Source of the DNA: Comamonas fluminis | GTDB lineage: Bacteria > Pseudomonadota > Gammaproteobacteria > Burkholderiales > Burkholderiaceae_C | Length of the DNA: 64,000 bases | Reading direction: 5' to 3' | NCBI RefSeq assembly: GCF_019186805.1 | Contig: NZ_CP066783.1 | Location: forward strand, 3,857,501 to 3,921,500 | In this document: positions 1 through 7,889 of the stretch, piece after piece | Position numbering within the stretch: position 1 is the stretch's first letter | How the letters are laid out: each line of letters begins with the position of its first letter | The notes under the pieces: model-generated | Told to the model about the DNA's origin: nothing | The model's input: only the letters and a program-made list of their open reading frames with translations | Database searches by the model: none | Translations under genes and position numbers: made by a program

Positions 1-566
1 AGACCACGTCGATTGGCAAGCTGACCAAGCACCTGGCCGAAAGCGATCAAACCGTGCTGCTGGCCGCTGCCGACACCTTCCGCGCTGCTGCGCGGGAGCA
101 ACTGGGCGTATGGGCCAACCGCAATACGGTGGAAATCGTCAGCCAGGAAGGGGGCGACCCTGCGGCTGTGAGCTTTGATGCGGTCAGCGCAGGCAAGGCC
201 CGCAAAAAAGATGTGGTGCTGGTGGATACCGCTGGTCGTCTGCCCACCCAGCTGCACCTGATGGAAGAGTTGAAGAAGATCAAGCGCGTGGTCAACAAGG
301 CCGATGGCACGGCGCCGCACGAGGTGCTGCTGGTCATTGACGGCAATACCGGCCAGAACGCACTGGCCCAGGTACGCGCTTTTGATGATGCGCTGCAGCT
401 GACCGGCCTGATCGTGACCAAGCTGGACGGCACGGCCAAGGGCGGCGTGCTGGCCGCGATTGCGCAGGAGCGCCCCATTCCCGTGTACTTCATCGGTGTG
501 GGCGAGAAGATTGAAGATCTGGAAACCTTCAGCGCCAAGGAATTTGCCCAGGCGCTGCTGTCCTGA
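1..566 (+). CDS. ftsY: Signal recognition particle receptor FtsY, C-terminal part (cut by the window start)
   Basis: This is the GTPase half of the SRP receptor, which docks ribosome-SRP complexes at the inner membrane. The reading frame is open from base 3 and gives 187 residues. The visible part starts just after the P-loop glycine-lysine and reads TTSIGKL. It continues with the DTFRAAAREQL motif, the DTAGR G3 motif and the TKLDG G4 motif, and ends in the typical closing stretch with GVGEKIEDL. The N-terminal acidic domain and NG start lie outside the window. A GC-rich hairpin with a T-run follows 76 bases after the stop. Identification is secure; only the length is unknown. Confidence 0.97.
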   Translation, partial: TTSIGKLTKHLAESDQTVLLAAADTFRAAAREQLGVWANRNTVEIVSQEGGDPAAVSFDAVSAGKARKKDVVLVDTAGRLPTQLHLMEELKKIKRVVNKADGTAPHEVLLVIDGNTGQNALAQVRAFDDALQLTGLIVTKLDGTAKGGVLAAIAQERPIPVYFIGVGEKIEDLETFSAKEFAQALLS

Positions 567-642
567 AGCACTATCGATTCAATAGCTGCCAGCGCTTGAT
601 AACTCTTGAAATCAAGCTAAAACAGCCATAAAACCCAATCAA

Positions 643-667
643 GGAGCGCGCAAGGCGCTCCTTTTTT
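643..667 (+). terminator. Rho-independent terminator after ftsY
   Basis: A seven-base stem, GGAGCGC at 643-649 and GCGCTCC at 655-661, is separated by a five-base loop and followed by a T-run. It lies between the convergent ftsY and cutA genes and fits best as the ftsY terminator. Confidence 0.8.
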
Positions 668-682
668 ATTTAAACCCAATGC

Positions 683-1030
683 TCAGGCATGCACTTGCTG
701 CTTGAGCCACTGGGCGTAATCGCCCAGACAGCGCTCGGTGCGCATGGTGATCTGCGGCACCTTATAGCCGTGCTGCTTGCGCAGCAGCTCCGTCAGGCGC
801 GGCAAGGCATCGGGCAAGGTCTTGCAGACCAGCCGCCACTCAGGCGTGGCCTGCAGCACGCCATCCCATTCGTAATAGGAGGTAATGCTTTCGCTTTGCA
901 CGCAGGCCGCCACCTTGGCCGCTACCAGAGAGCGGGCCAGATCATCGGCCTGCGCCGCATCGGCCACGGTGGTGGTCACCACGCAAAGCGTGGCCCATTG
1001 GCTTTCCGGAGGAATGTTTTTGGACGTCAT
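683..1030 (-). CDS. cutA: CutA-like divalent cation tolerance protein
   Basis: The 115-residue protein has the CutA1 fold signature: an N-terminal strand with TLCVVTTTV, the AACVQ segment, the SYYEWDG core and the C-terminal TERCLGDYAQWL helix. CutA proteins are small cytoplasmic trimers linked to copper and other divalent metal tolerance, with a still debated biochemical role. I chose the ATG at 1030 (MTSKN) over the upstream ATG at 1066 because the upstream extension runs into the MITE-like element and resembles no CutA sequence. The gene converges on ftsY and its promoter region is occupied by that element. Confidence 0.9.
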   Translation of the reverse strand: MTSKNIPPESQWATLCVVTTTVADAAQADDLARSLVAAKVAACVQSESITSYYEWDGVLQATPEWRLVCKTLPDALPRLTELLRKQHGYKVPQITMRTERCLGDYAQWLKQQVHA

Positions 1031-1044
1031 GGCGGCACAGTCTA

Positions 1045-1308
1045 GGGTCTGTTGAGAATTGAGCAAGGTCGCGAAGGATTCTGGCCACCTGCCAATCTAG
1101 GCGCGTGACGCCGTGCGGGTGCCCACCCGCACAAGAAGCGCAACGACGAGTGGCGGGCGGCCAGATTCCTTCCCTTCGGGTTGCAGCGACAGGAGGCCGT
1201 CTGCGTTGTTGCATGCCCTCGCAAGGCTTGAGCATTGCTTCGGCCATGCGCCTAGCATCCAGCCTCCTGTCGCTGCAACGCGATCCTCGCCTAAATCTCA
1301 ACAGACCC
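1045..1308. mobile_element. MITE-like element, copy 1
   Basis: A 264-bp non-coding element begins GGGTCTGTTGA and ends with its inverted complement TCAACAGACCC. It is flanked by TA on both sides (1043-1044 and 1309-1310), as in IS5-type insertions. Internally, 18-base arms at 1180-1197 and 1262-1279 are perfectly complementary and enclose a 64-base loop. A diverged copy in the opposite orientation lies at 3848-4122. No protein is credible inside it. It occupies the whole gap between cutA and the following reductase gene. Confidence 0.8.
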
Positions 1309-1362
1309 TAGGCCAGTCGCGCCTGTGGCTTTGTAAAGCAGGCGCACGCCCGGATCAGGTTT

Positions 1363-2367
1363 TTACGCCGGATACAGGCCCAGTTGCTGCGCCCGCAGCC
1401 GGCTCAGGCCCAGCAGCGCGTCGGTATATGGCGTGGCAATGCCGCACATAGCACCCATCTCGCGCACCGCGCCCACCAGGGCGTCCAGCTCCACGGGCTT
1501 GCCCGCTTCCACATCCTGCAGCATGGAAGTCTTGAAGCTGCCCAGCTTGAGCGTGACCTGATGCCTGTCCTGCGGGCTGTCGGCAATCGGCAGGCCAATG
1601 CGGGCGCCGATTTCCTTGGCCTCCAGCATCACTGCGGTGATGAAGTTGCGCACCAGCTCGTCGCCCAGAATTTTGTCCGTGGTGGCCCCCGTGATGGCAC
1701 TGACGGGGTTCATGGTCATATTGCCCCAGAGCTTGTACCAGACGTCGCGCTGGATGTTGGCGGAGGGTTTGACCTCCAGCCCGCCAGTGCGCAGCAAATC
1801 AGCCAGCGCCAGCAGCCGCGCTGTGCCAGCATCGCCAGGCAGGGCCATGGGCTCGCCCACGATGATGCTGTTGCCAAAGTGGCGGCGCACCACGCCAGGC
1901 GCATCCAGCGAGCAACTGGCATGCACCACCGAGCCAATGACCTGCGCGGTGGGAATGGCGCGGGCAATATCGCCCTGTGGGTCCACGGTCTTGAGCTGCA
2001 GGCCGCGCAGGCTGGCATCTACGCCACCGGCCAGAAACCACCAGGGCACGCCATTCATGGCCGTCAGCACCAGAGTCTCCGGGCCAATCAGCGGCGCAAT
2101 CTGGCGGGCCACGTCGGGCATGGCCGGGGCTTTGACTGCGATCACCACCACATCCTGCACGCCCAGCGCTGCCGGGTCTTGCTGTGCATTGATGGCCACG
2201 GTTTCACGCTCGTCGCCATGCACCAGCGTCAGCCCGTTTTTCTGCAGCGTGGCCAGCGTCTGGCCACGCGCAACCGCGCTCAGCTCGCAACCGGCCTTGG
2301 CCAGCGCCACGCCCAGCCAGCCGCCAATGGCGCCTGCGCCGTAGATACATGCTTTTTTCAGAGTCAT
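1363..2367 (-). CDS. 2-dehydropantoate 2-reductase family protein (PanE/ApbA-like)
   Basis: The 334-residue protein carries an N-terminal Rossmann motif, GAGAIGG at about residues 11-17, and the ketopantoate reductase C-terminal domain. The stretch WYKLWGNMTMNP holds the conserved catalytic lysine and asparagine. PanE reduces ketopantoate to pantoate with NADPH in coenzyme A synthesis, but several paralogues of this fold serve other 2-keto acids. The ATG lies one base after the stop of the upstream class II aldolase gene, so the two are almost certainly cotranscribed. That context, with a MarR regulator further upstream, suggests a catabolic dehydrogenase rather than the housekeeping panE. 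The exact substrate cannot be read from the sequence. Confidence 0.85.
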   Translation of the reverse strand: MTLKKACIYGAGAIGGWLGVALAKAGCELSAVARGQTLATLQKNGLTLVHGDERETVAINAQQDPAALGVQDVVVIAVKAPAMPDVARQIAPLIGPETLVLTAMNGVPWWFLAGGVDASLRGLQLKTVDPQGDIARAIPTAQVIGSVVHASCSLDAPGVVRRHFGNSIIVGEPMALPGDAGTARLLALADLLRTGGLEVKPSANIQRDVWYKLWGNMTMNPVSAITGATTDKILGDELVRNFITAVMLEAKEIGARIGLPIADSPQDRHQVTLKLGSFKTSMLQDVEAGKPVELDALVGAVREMGAMCGIATPYTDALLGLSRLRAQQLGLYPA

Positions 2368-2368
2368 T

Positions 2369-3115
2369 TCACAAATCCAGATAGCTGCTGTCGATGCGGT
2401 TTACGCGCCGCACCAGATGGTCAAACACATCGCGGGGGCCGCCATGGTCGTCGTTGAAGGTCAGGGAATCAGTGTTGCAGCGTGCAGCCGTGGCCTCATC
2501 AATCATGCGCGGCGCACCCATGGAAAGGGTGGCCAGTTGCACATCGCAGGCGCGTTGCAGCGTCCACAGCACGGCAAAGGCCTGGGGCAGGCTGCTGCCC
2601 CAGCTCAGCAGGCCATGGTTGCGCAAAATTACGGCCTTGCGGCTGCCAATGCTTTGCAGCAGGCGCGGCCCTTCATCGGCATGAATGGTGATGCCTTCAA
2701 AGTCGTGATAGGCCACCATGCCGTGCAGTTGGGCGCTATAGAAATTGCTTTGGCTCAGCCCGCCCTCCAGACAGGCCACGCCCATGCCCGCCGTGGTGTG
2801 GGTGTGCATTACGCAGTGCGCGCCCTCCAGCCCATCGTGAATGGCAGCGTGCACCACAAAACCGGCGGGGTTCACCGGATGGGGCGAATCGCCCACTTTC
2901 TCGCCACGCACATTGATGCGCACCAGATTGGCTGCCGTGACTTCTTCGTAATGCAGGCCAAAGGGATTGATGAGGAACTGCTTTTCCCCGCCCGTCACGC
3001 TGTCCGGCAGGCGCACAGTGATGTGGTTGTAGATCAGCTCATCCCAGCCCAGCATGGCAAAGATGCGGTAGCAGGCTGCCAGCTCGCGGCGGGCAGCAAT
3101 TTCGTCGGGGTGCAT
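2369..3115 (-). CDS. Class II aldolase/adducin family protein
   Basis: The 248-residue protein matches the class II aldolase/adducin fold. It has a metal-binding HTHTTAG segment, an upstream HAAIH motif, and a later ILRNHGLLSWG motif holding another zinc-ligand histidine. These enzymes use a divalent metal to cleave or epimerise sugar phosphates or related hydroxy-acids; members near reductases often act on aromatic or branched acids. The gene leads a probable two-gene operon with the PanE-like reductase, on the same strand as the MarR regulator at 3182-3712. Substrate unknown. Confidence 0.87.
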   Translation of the reverse strand: MHPDEIAARRELAACYRIFAMLGWDELIYNHITVRLPDSVTGGEKQFLINPFGLHYEEVTAANLVRINVRGEKVGDSPHPVNPAGFVVHAAIHDGLEGAHCVMHTHTTAGMGVACLEGGLSQSNFYSAQLHGMVAYHDFEGITIHADEGPRLLQSIGSRKAVILRNHGLLSWGSSLPQAFAVLWTLQRACDVQLATLSMGAPRMIDEATAARCNTDSLTFNDDHGGPRDVFDHLVRRVNRIDSSYLDL

Positions 3116-3181
3116 CAGTGAGGTCTCCGTTTTTCTATCAAAAAATGAGCATTCAGCGCTTGTTGCATCTTGGCTAGAGGG

Positions 3182-3712
3182 CTAATTCGTCGGAAATGCA
3201 GCCTTGCGCAGCTGCGGCGCCTGCGCATCAATGGCTTCGGCAGCCTGGGTCAGCTTGGTCATGATGGCGGCCAGCGCCTGGCGCTCCTGCTGCGTCAGCG
3301 CATTGAGCAGCGCCGCCTGAAACGGCCGGGCCTGCTGCAGCACGCGGTCAAAGTTGCTGTGCCCCTCCTCACTCAGGCTCAACAAATGGCGGCGTGCATG
3401 CAGCGGGTCGGCCCGGCGCAGCACCCAGCCCCGGTCTATCAGCGGCTGCAGGCTGCGGCTGATCTGGGCCTTGTCCATCAGGCTGATGCGTGCCAGCGCC
3501 CCCGCATGGGTTTCGCCATGCTGCTGCAGCAAGCCCATCAGCCGCCATTCCGTCAGGCCCACCGCTGTGACGGGCGCCACATAGTGCCGCGTGACCTGCG
3601 TCTGCAGCGCATTGGCCAGCGCCACCAGTTTGAAGGTCAGAAACTCGTCCAGCGGCAGGGTCTGGCTGCACACCGATTCATCGGCGGGCGGTGTTGGCAC
3701 AGAGGGTTTCAT
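3182..3712 (-). CDS. MarR family transcriptional regulator
   Basis: The 176-residue protein has a winged-helix MarR domain over about residues 45-150. A recognition-helix region (MDKAQISRSLQPLIDRGWVLRR) is followed by the wing (HARRHLLSLSEEG). MarR proteins are homodimeric repressors released by small, often aromatic ligands. It lies upstream of, and on the same strand as, the aldolase/reductase pair and is the obvious candidate to control it. The 66-base gap to the aldolase ATG could hold an operator; I saw no perfect palindrome there. Confidence 0.88.
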   Translation of the reverse strand: MKPSVPTPPADESVCSQTLPLDEFLTFKLVALANALQTQVTRHYVAPVTAVGLTEWRLMGLLQQHGETHAGALARISLMDKAQISRSLQPLIDRGWVLRRADPLHARRHLLSLSEEGHSNFDRVLQQARPFQAALLNALTQQERQALAAIMTKLTQAAEAIDAQAPQLRKAAFPTN

Positions 3713-3847
3713 GGGGCTCAGAACAAAGGGCGATTCGGAGGAGATCAGCGGACTGCATGGCCCAACTGGTTCACCTGTTTATCAATGCAACGAATCTTTG
3801 CCTATTGTTGACACATCAACATCGGTATCAACCCGAGGGACACTGTA

Positions 3848-4122
3848 GGGACTGTTGATTTTCGAGCGGGGACCGCGTTGCGGCGATAGGAGGCTGGATG
3901 CTAGGCGCAGGGCCGAAGCAAGGCTCAGGCCTTGCAAGGGACGGCAACAAGGCAGACGGCCTCCTATCGCCACAGCCTGAAGGGAAGGACTCTGGCCGCC
4001 AGCCACTCGTTGTTACGCTCCCGTTATGAGGGGACATCGGGTCCCTACCCGCACGGCGTCACGTGCCTAGATTGGCTGGTGGCCAGAATCCTTCGCGACC
4101 CCGATCAAATGTCAACAGACCC
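3848..4122. mobile_element. MITE-like element, copy 2
   Basis: This 275-bp copy lies in the opposite orientation to the element at 1045-1308. Its ends are GGGACTGTTGA and TCAACAGACCC, flanked by TA (3846-3847 and 4123-4124). The paired arms are at 3880-3894 and 3959-3973. They differ from copy 1 at several bases, but the differences keep pairing (see findings). No coding capacity is apparent. It fills most of the gap between the MarR gene and the small gene at 4225. Confidence 0.8.
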
Positions 4123-4224
4123 TAGCCGTTCACCGCTGACATCCCCACCCTGCCCCGCACCCGACAATGGCCTGCGCTCCATGGCGTCGATGCCGCCTTC
4201 AAGTCACTTTGCAAAGGAATGCAC

Positions 4225-4437
4225 ATGAGCTCCAACACCACTGTCGTCAACCTCACCGCCCAGATCACTGCCTTGAGCACCGCCTTGCGCATCGTGATCG
4301 ATGCCAGCCCCAATGCCGCACAAGTGCGCGAGCAGCTCAGCACGGCTCTGGACAAGACCATTCATGACGCGCTGGAAGAAGGCGTCTGGGACAACGCCGA
4401 TGGCGTGAAAACCATCAAGGCTGCGCTGCAGGGTTAA
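4225..4437 (+). CDS. Small hypothetical protein, 70 residues
   Basis: An unrecognised small, soluble, helix-rich protein: MSSNTTVVNL, then a hydrophobic-heptad stretch, then DKTIHDALEEGVWDNADGVKTIKAALQG. I prefer the second ATG at 4225 because the AAAGGA ribosome-binding sequence at 4213-4218 sits six bases before it, but only one base before the ATG at 4219. A strong terminator follows immediately. No function can be assigned. Confidence 0.65.
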   Translation: MSSNTTVVNLTAQITALSTALRIVIDASPNAAQVREQLSTALDKTIHDALEEGVWDNADGVKTIKAALQG

Positions 4438-4463
4438 GACCTTCGCCACAGCGCCCACAAAAA

Positions 4464-4492
4464 AGCCCGCTGCATGCACAGCGGGCTTTTTG
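4464..4492 (+). terminator. Rho-independent terminator
   Basis: The stem AGCCCGCTG (4464-4472) pairs with CAGCGGGCT (4479-4487), followed by T residues. It lies between the small gene and the convergent molybdenum hydroxylase gene. A-residues on the left side suggest it may work in both directions. Confidence 0.85.
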
Positions 4493-4506
4493 CATTCAGC
4501 GCTGAA

Positions 4507-6828
4507 TCAACTGACCTGCCGAATCGGCAGTGCCCTCACCCGCTTGCCGGTGGCCGCAAAAATCGCATTGGCCAGCGCCGGGGCCACGGCTGGCAACGGT
4601 GGCTCGCCCACGCCGCCGGGCGGCACTTCCAGGCTGTCACCCACCAGATGGGTACGGATGACGCCCGGTTGCTGGGCATGGCGCAGCACTTCGTAGTCAT
4701 GGAAGTTGCTTTGCTTGACGCGACCTTTTTCAAAGCTGATCTCGCTGCTCATGGCCAGGCTCAGGCCCATGATGACGCCGCCTTCCATCTGCGCACGAAT
4801 GCGCTCGGGGTTGATCTGCGGGCCGCAGTCCAGCGCGGTATCGGCGGCAATCACTTTGACCTCGCCCTTGGCGTCCACAGCGACTTCCACCACCACGGCG
4901 GAATAGCTCATAAAGCTATAGCAGAAAGCCAGCCCCAGACCATGGCCTTTGGGCAGTTTGCGGCCCCATCGGGCGCCCTTGGTCGCCGCCTCGATCACGG
5001 CGCGCAAACGCCCTGTGTCATACGGGTACACCGTGGGGGATTCGCTGTAGTTCCAGCCGTCGCTCAAATCCTTTTCAGGGTTGAGCTGGCGTGCCGGTCC
5101 AATCAAATCCAGCGCGTACTGCCGGTGGTCTTTGCCCGCGTGGTGGGCCAGTTCCGCAATAAAGCACTGGGCCGCAAACGCGTGGGGAATGTTGTAGACC
5201 GAGCGGAACCAGCCAATGCGGGTGTGGGCCTCAACCTCGGCCGTTTCAATGCGCACATTGGGAATCTGGTAGGGCATGTTGATAGCACCCATGCCCATTT
5301 CCATGCCGCTCTGGCCCTTGGCACCTTCCTGAAACAGCGAGGCAATCGTGGGCGCTGCAGAGCGGTGCAACCAAGTGGCAGGCATGCCCTTGGCATCCAG
5401 CACAGCCTCCAGCCGGTCGGCGGCTACGGCGTGATAGAAGTCGTGCTGAATATCGTCATCCCGCGTCCACACCACCTTCACAGGCGTGCCGGGCATGGAC
5501 TGGGCGATCAATGCAGCTTCCACCGCAAAGTCGGGCTTGGACTTGCGGCCAAACGCGCCCCCCAGCAGCAGCACATTCACCGTGACCTGCTCGGGCTTCA
5601 TGCCCAGAAAGCCTGCCACCAGCTTTTTGCAGGTCTCGGGGTCTTGCACCGAGGTCCAGATATCGCAGCGGCTCTTGTCTGCCGCCACCAGCGCCGTGGC
5701 AACAGGTGGCTCCATAGACGCATGGGCCAGGTGCGGCACGTAGTAATCGGCGGCAATCACGGTCTTGTCACCCGCCGCTTTCATCGCAGCGTCCACATCG
5801 CCGTTTTTGCGCATCACCTTGCCGGGGCTGCTGGCGGCTTTTTCCAGCAGCTTGCGGTATTCCACCGAGTCATAGCTGGCGTGTGGGCCTTCGTCCCAGT
5901 CCAGCTCCAGCGCCTGACGGCCCTGCATGGCCGCCCAGGTATTGCTGGCCACCACGGCCACGCCGCCCAGTGGCTGAAAGGCTGGCGCGCCTTTGTAGCC
6001 AGGGATTTCCAGCACTTTTTTCACGCCCGCCACCTGCTGGGCTTTATCGCCCTTGAAGCTGCGCAGCTTGGCGCCCAGCACCGCCGGACGCGCCACCACG
6101 GCATAGACCATGCCGGGCATATGCTGGTCCATGCCATAGACGGCCTTGCCCTGGCCAATGGCAGCCAGGTCCACCGCAGGCGTCTTGCCTTTGCCGATAT
6201 AACGGAAGTCCGCTTTTTTCTTCAGGCGCAACTGGTCGCCCTTGGGCACGGACTGCTTGGCCGCATCGGCTGCCAGTTCGCCAAAGCCCAGGCGCTTGCC
6301 GCTGGCGGTGTGAATCACCTCATGCTGCACAGCCTTGACCTGCTCCACAGGCACGCCCCAGCGCGCAGCAGCCGCAGCTTCCAGCATCTGGCGCGCAGCA
6401 GCGCCTACGCGGCGCATGGGCATCAGAAAGTGGCGCACGCTGCGCGAGCCGTCCACGTTCTGGTTGCCGTACCTGGCTTCGTCAGCCACGGCCTGTGTAA
6501 TCGTCACGCGGTCCCAGCGAGCTTCCATCTCATCGGCCACGATCATGGGCAGGCTGGTGCGCACGCCAGTGCCCATCTCTGCGCGGTGGGCCACGATGGT
6601 GACCTGCCCGGTGGGCGCAATGCTGACAAAGACCAGCGGGTTGTCTACCGTGCCGCCGGGCATGGAATCTGCACCGTATTTTTTGGGCTCTTTGGCTGCG
6701 TCCTGGGCAAAGACCAGACCGCTGCTGCTCACGCCCAGCGTGAAGACCATTGCCACACTGCCTTGCAGCAGGCCACGGCGCGAGATTTCAGGAGATTGCT
6801 CCGGGGAAAGGATAGTGCTTTGCATCAC
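4507..6828 (-). CDS. Xanthine dehydrogenase family molybdopterin-binding (large) subunit, IorB-like
   Basis: The 773-residue protein is the molybdenum cofactor subunit of a two-subunit periplasmic hydroxylase such as isoquinoline 1-oxidoreductase or a membrane-side aldehyde dehydrogenase. It starts with a Tat signal (SRRGLLQGS at about residues 15-23, then a hydrophobic stretch). It keeps family motifs such as GGAFGRKSKPDF and the C-terminal GVGEPPLPA segment holding the active-site glutamate. Its ATG overlaps the stop of the upstream 2Fe-2S subunit by four bases (ATGA), so the two are translationally coupled. No FAD subunit is nearby, which fits the IorAB type that passes electrons to a cytochrome. 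Substrate unknown. Confidence 0.88.
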   Translation of the reverse strand: MMQSTILSPEQSPEISRRGLLQGSVAMVFTLGVSSSGLVFAQDAAKEPKKYGADSMPGGTVDNPLVFVSIAPTGQVTIVAHRAEMGTGVRTSLPMIVADEMEARWDRVTITQAVADEARYGNQNVDGSRSVRHFLMPMRRVGAAARQMLEAAAAARWGVPVEQVKAVQHEVIHTASGKRLGFGELAADAAKQSVPKGDQLRLKKKADFRYIGKGKTPAVDLAAIGQGKAVYGMDQHMPGMVYAVVARPAVLGAKLRSFKGDKAQQVAGVKKVLEIPGYKGAPAFQPLGGVAVVASNTWAAMQGRQALELDWDEGPHASYDSVEYRKLLEKAASSPGKVMRKNGDVDAAMKAAGDKTVIAADYYVPHLAHASMEPPVATALVAADKSRCDIWTSVQDPETCKKLVAGFLGMKPEQVTVNVLLLGGAFGRKSKPDFAVEAALIAQSMPGTPVKVVWTRDDDIQHDFYHAVAADRLEAVLDAKGMPATWLHRSAAPTIASLFQEGAKGQSGMEMGMGAINMPYQIPNVRIETAEVEAHTRIGWFRSVYNIPHAFAAQCFIAELAHHAGKDHRQYALDLIGPARQLNPEKDLSDGWNYSESPTVYPYDTGRLRAVIEAATKGARWGRKLPKGHGLGLAFCYSFMSYSAVVVEVAVDAKGEVKVIAADTALDCGPQINPERIRAQMEGGVIMGLSLAMSSEISFEKGRVKQSNFHDYEVLRHAQQPGVIRTHLVGDSLEVPPGGVGEPPLPAVAPALANAIFAATGKRVRALPIRQVS

Positions 6829-7295
6829 TTGGCTCCTTGCAAACGCTGGGATGCCAGCTTCACCGCCGCATGAATGCGCGGATAGGTGCCGCAGCGGCAG
6901 ATATTGCCGCTCATGGCTTCGTCAATCTGCTTGTCCGATGGCTTGGGCGTAGTCTTGAGCAAGCCCACCGCCGTCATGATCTGCCCGGCCTGACAGTAGC
7001 CGCACTGGGCCACGCCCAGTTCCACCCAGGCAGCCTGCACGGCCTTGCCTACGCGGTCGTTTTCCATGCCTTCAATGGTGGTGATGGCCTTGCCCTCCAG
7101 GGCCGATATGGGCGTGGTGCAGGAGCGAATGGGCTGGCCATCCATATGCACGGTGCAGGCACCGCACAAAGCCATGCCGCAACCAAACTTGGTGCCGCAC
7201 ATGCCGAGTTCATCGCGCAACACCCATAGCAAAGGCGTTTCCTGCGCCGCATCGGCCGTTCTTGGCTGGCCGTTGATCTTCAGATTCATCGTCAT
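6825..7295 (-). CDS. (2Fe-2S)-binding small subunit of a molybdenum hydroxylase, IorA-like
   Basis: The 156-residue protein has an N-terminal plant-type ferredoxin cluster (CGTKFGCGMALCGAC) and a C-terminal cluster (CGYCQAGQ and CRCGTYPR), the standard pair in xanthine oxidase family small subunits. It would relay electrons from the molybdenum subunit encoded next. I chose the ATG at 7295 because AAGGAA lies seven bases before it; the longer ORF upstream has no family resemblance. With no signal peptide of its own, it is expected to be exported by hitch-hiking on the Tat signal of its partner. Confidence 0.92.
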   Translation of the reverse strand: MTMNLKINGQPRTADAAQETPLLWVLRDELGMCGTKFGCGMALCGACTVHMDGQPIRSCTTPISALEGKAITTIEGMENDRVGKAVQAAWVELGVAQCGYCQAGQIMTAVGLLKTTPKPSDKQIDEAMSGNICRCGTYPRIHAAVKLASQRLQGAK

Positions 7296-7397
7296 GTGGG
7301 GTTTCCTTGATTCGTGGCGGGTGCTTGAGCATACAAACTCCCAGCAGCATCTTGCAACCCAAGGAGACGCATTGCGGGCCAACCCTTAAATTTGGCA

Positions 7398-7440
7398 CAA
7401 AAAAAGCTGCCATCGCTTATGGATAAAGCGCTAGCAGCTC
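7398..7440 (-). terminator. Rho-independent terminator on the minus strand
   Basis: Read on the minus strand, AGCTGC and GCAGCT arms with an inner GCTT/AAGC pair form a hairpin followed by seven T residues. It lies just downstream of the small His/Gly-rich lipoprotein gene and upstream of the hydroxylase operon. It contains a copy of the dispersed motif described in the findings. Confidence 0.7.
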
Positions 7441-7484
7441 TCAAATCAATAGTAATTCAATCGTGACCCAAGGCCACCAGACCA

Positions 7485-7664
7485 TCAACGATGGCCGCGG
7501 TGGCCTCCCCGGTGGCCATGACCACCATGACCGTGCCCATGACCGTGACCATGCCCGCCGTAATAGCCACCACCACCGTGGCCGCCATAACCGCCGTGAC
7601 CATGCATGACGTAGCAGCCCGACAACAACAAGGCAATGGCCGAAGCGCCCAGAATTTTCAACAT
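7485..7664 (-). CDS. Very small His/Gly-rich lipoprotein, 59 residues
   Basis: The ATG at 7664 is preceded by AAAGG with six-base spacing on the minus strand. The product starts MLKILGASAIALLLSGC, a clear lipoprotein signal with the lipobox cysteine at residue 17. Everything after it is Gly and His with a few Tyr and Arg, including a run of alternating HG units, ending GGHRGHR. That composition suggests divalent metal binding at a membrane surface. It is too short for usual ORF cut-offs. A terminator follows at once. Comparable short Gly/His lipoprotein genes are often left unannotated; no specific function is known to me. Confidence 0.7.
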   Translation of the reverse strand: MLKILGASAIALLLSGCYVMHGHGGYGGHGGGGYYGGHGHGHGHGHGGHGHRGGHRGHR

Positions 7665-7889
7665 TGCAAGCCTTTAAAAATCAAAAAAAGAGCCGCAGTC
7701 TAGGGGCGCAAACTCCCCCCAGCAAGCTTCATATGTAAATCTTGGTGTTTTAGGGCGCTTGCACACAGGCAGATTACGTAAGCAGCTATTCAAACAATAG
7801 CAACATCTACATGCCAGATTTACGCCTTACCAAGGCTTCGCATTCGCAATAGCTCACTTACGATAGGCAGCAATTTTTCATCCCACGCC

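Noticed and set aside
1042..1451. Several short open frames in the gap between cutA and the PanE-like gene
   Set aside because: They fall in or across the MITE-like element and follow its palindromes; no family resemblance.
4474..6873. 799-codon open frame on the plus strand opposite the molybdenum hydroxylase subunit
   Set aside because: It is an antisense shadow of a high-GC gene: His- and Arg-rich, no domain, while the minus strand gives a clear family protein with a Tat signal.
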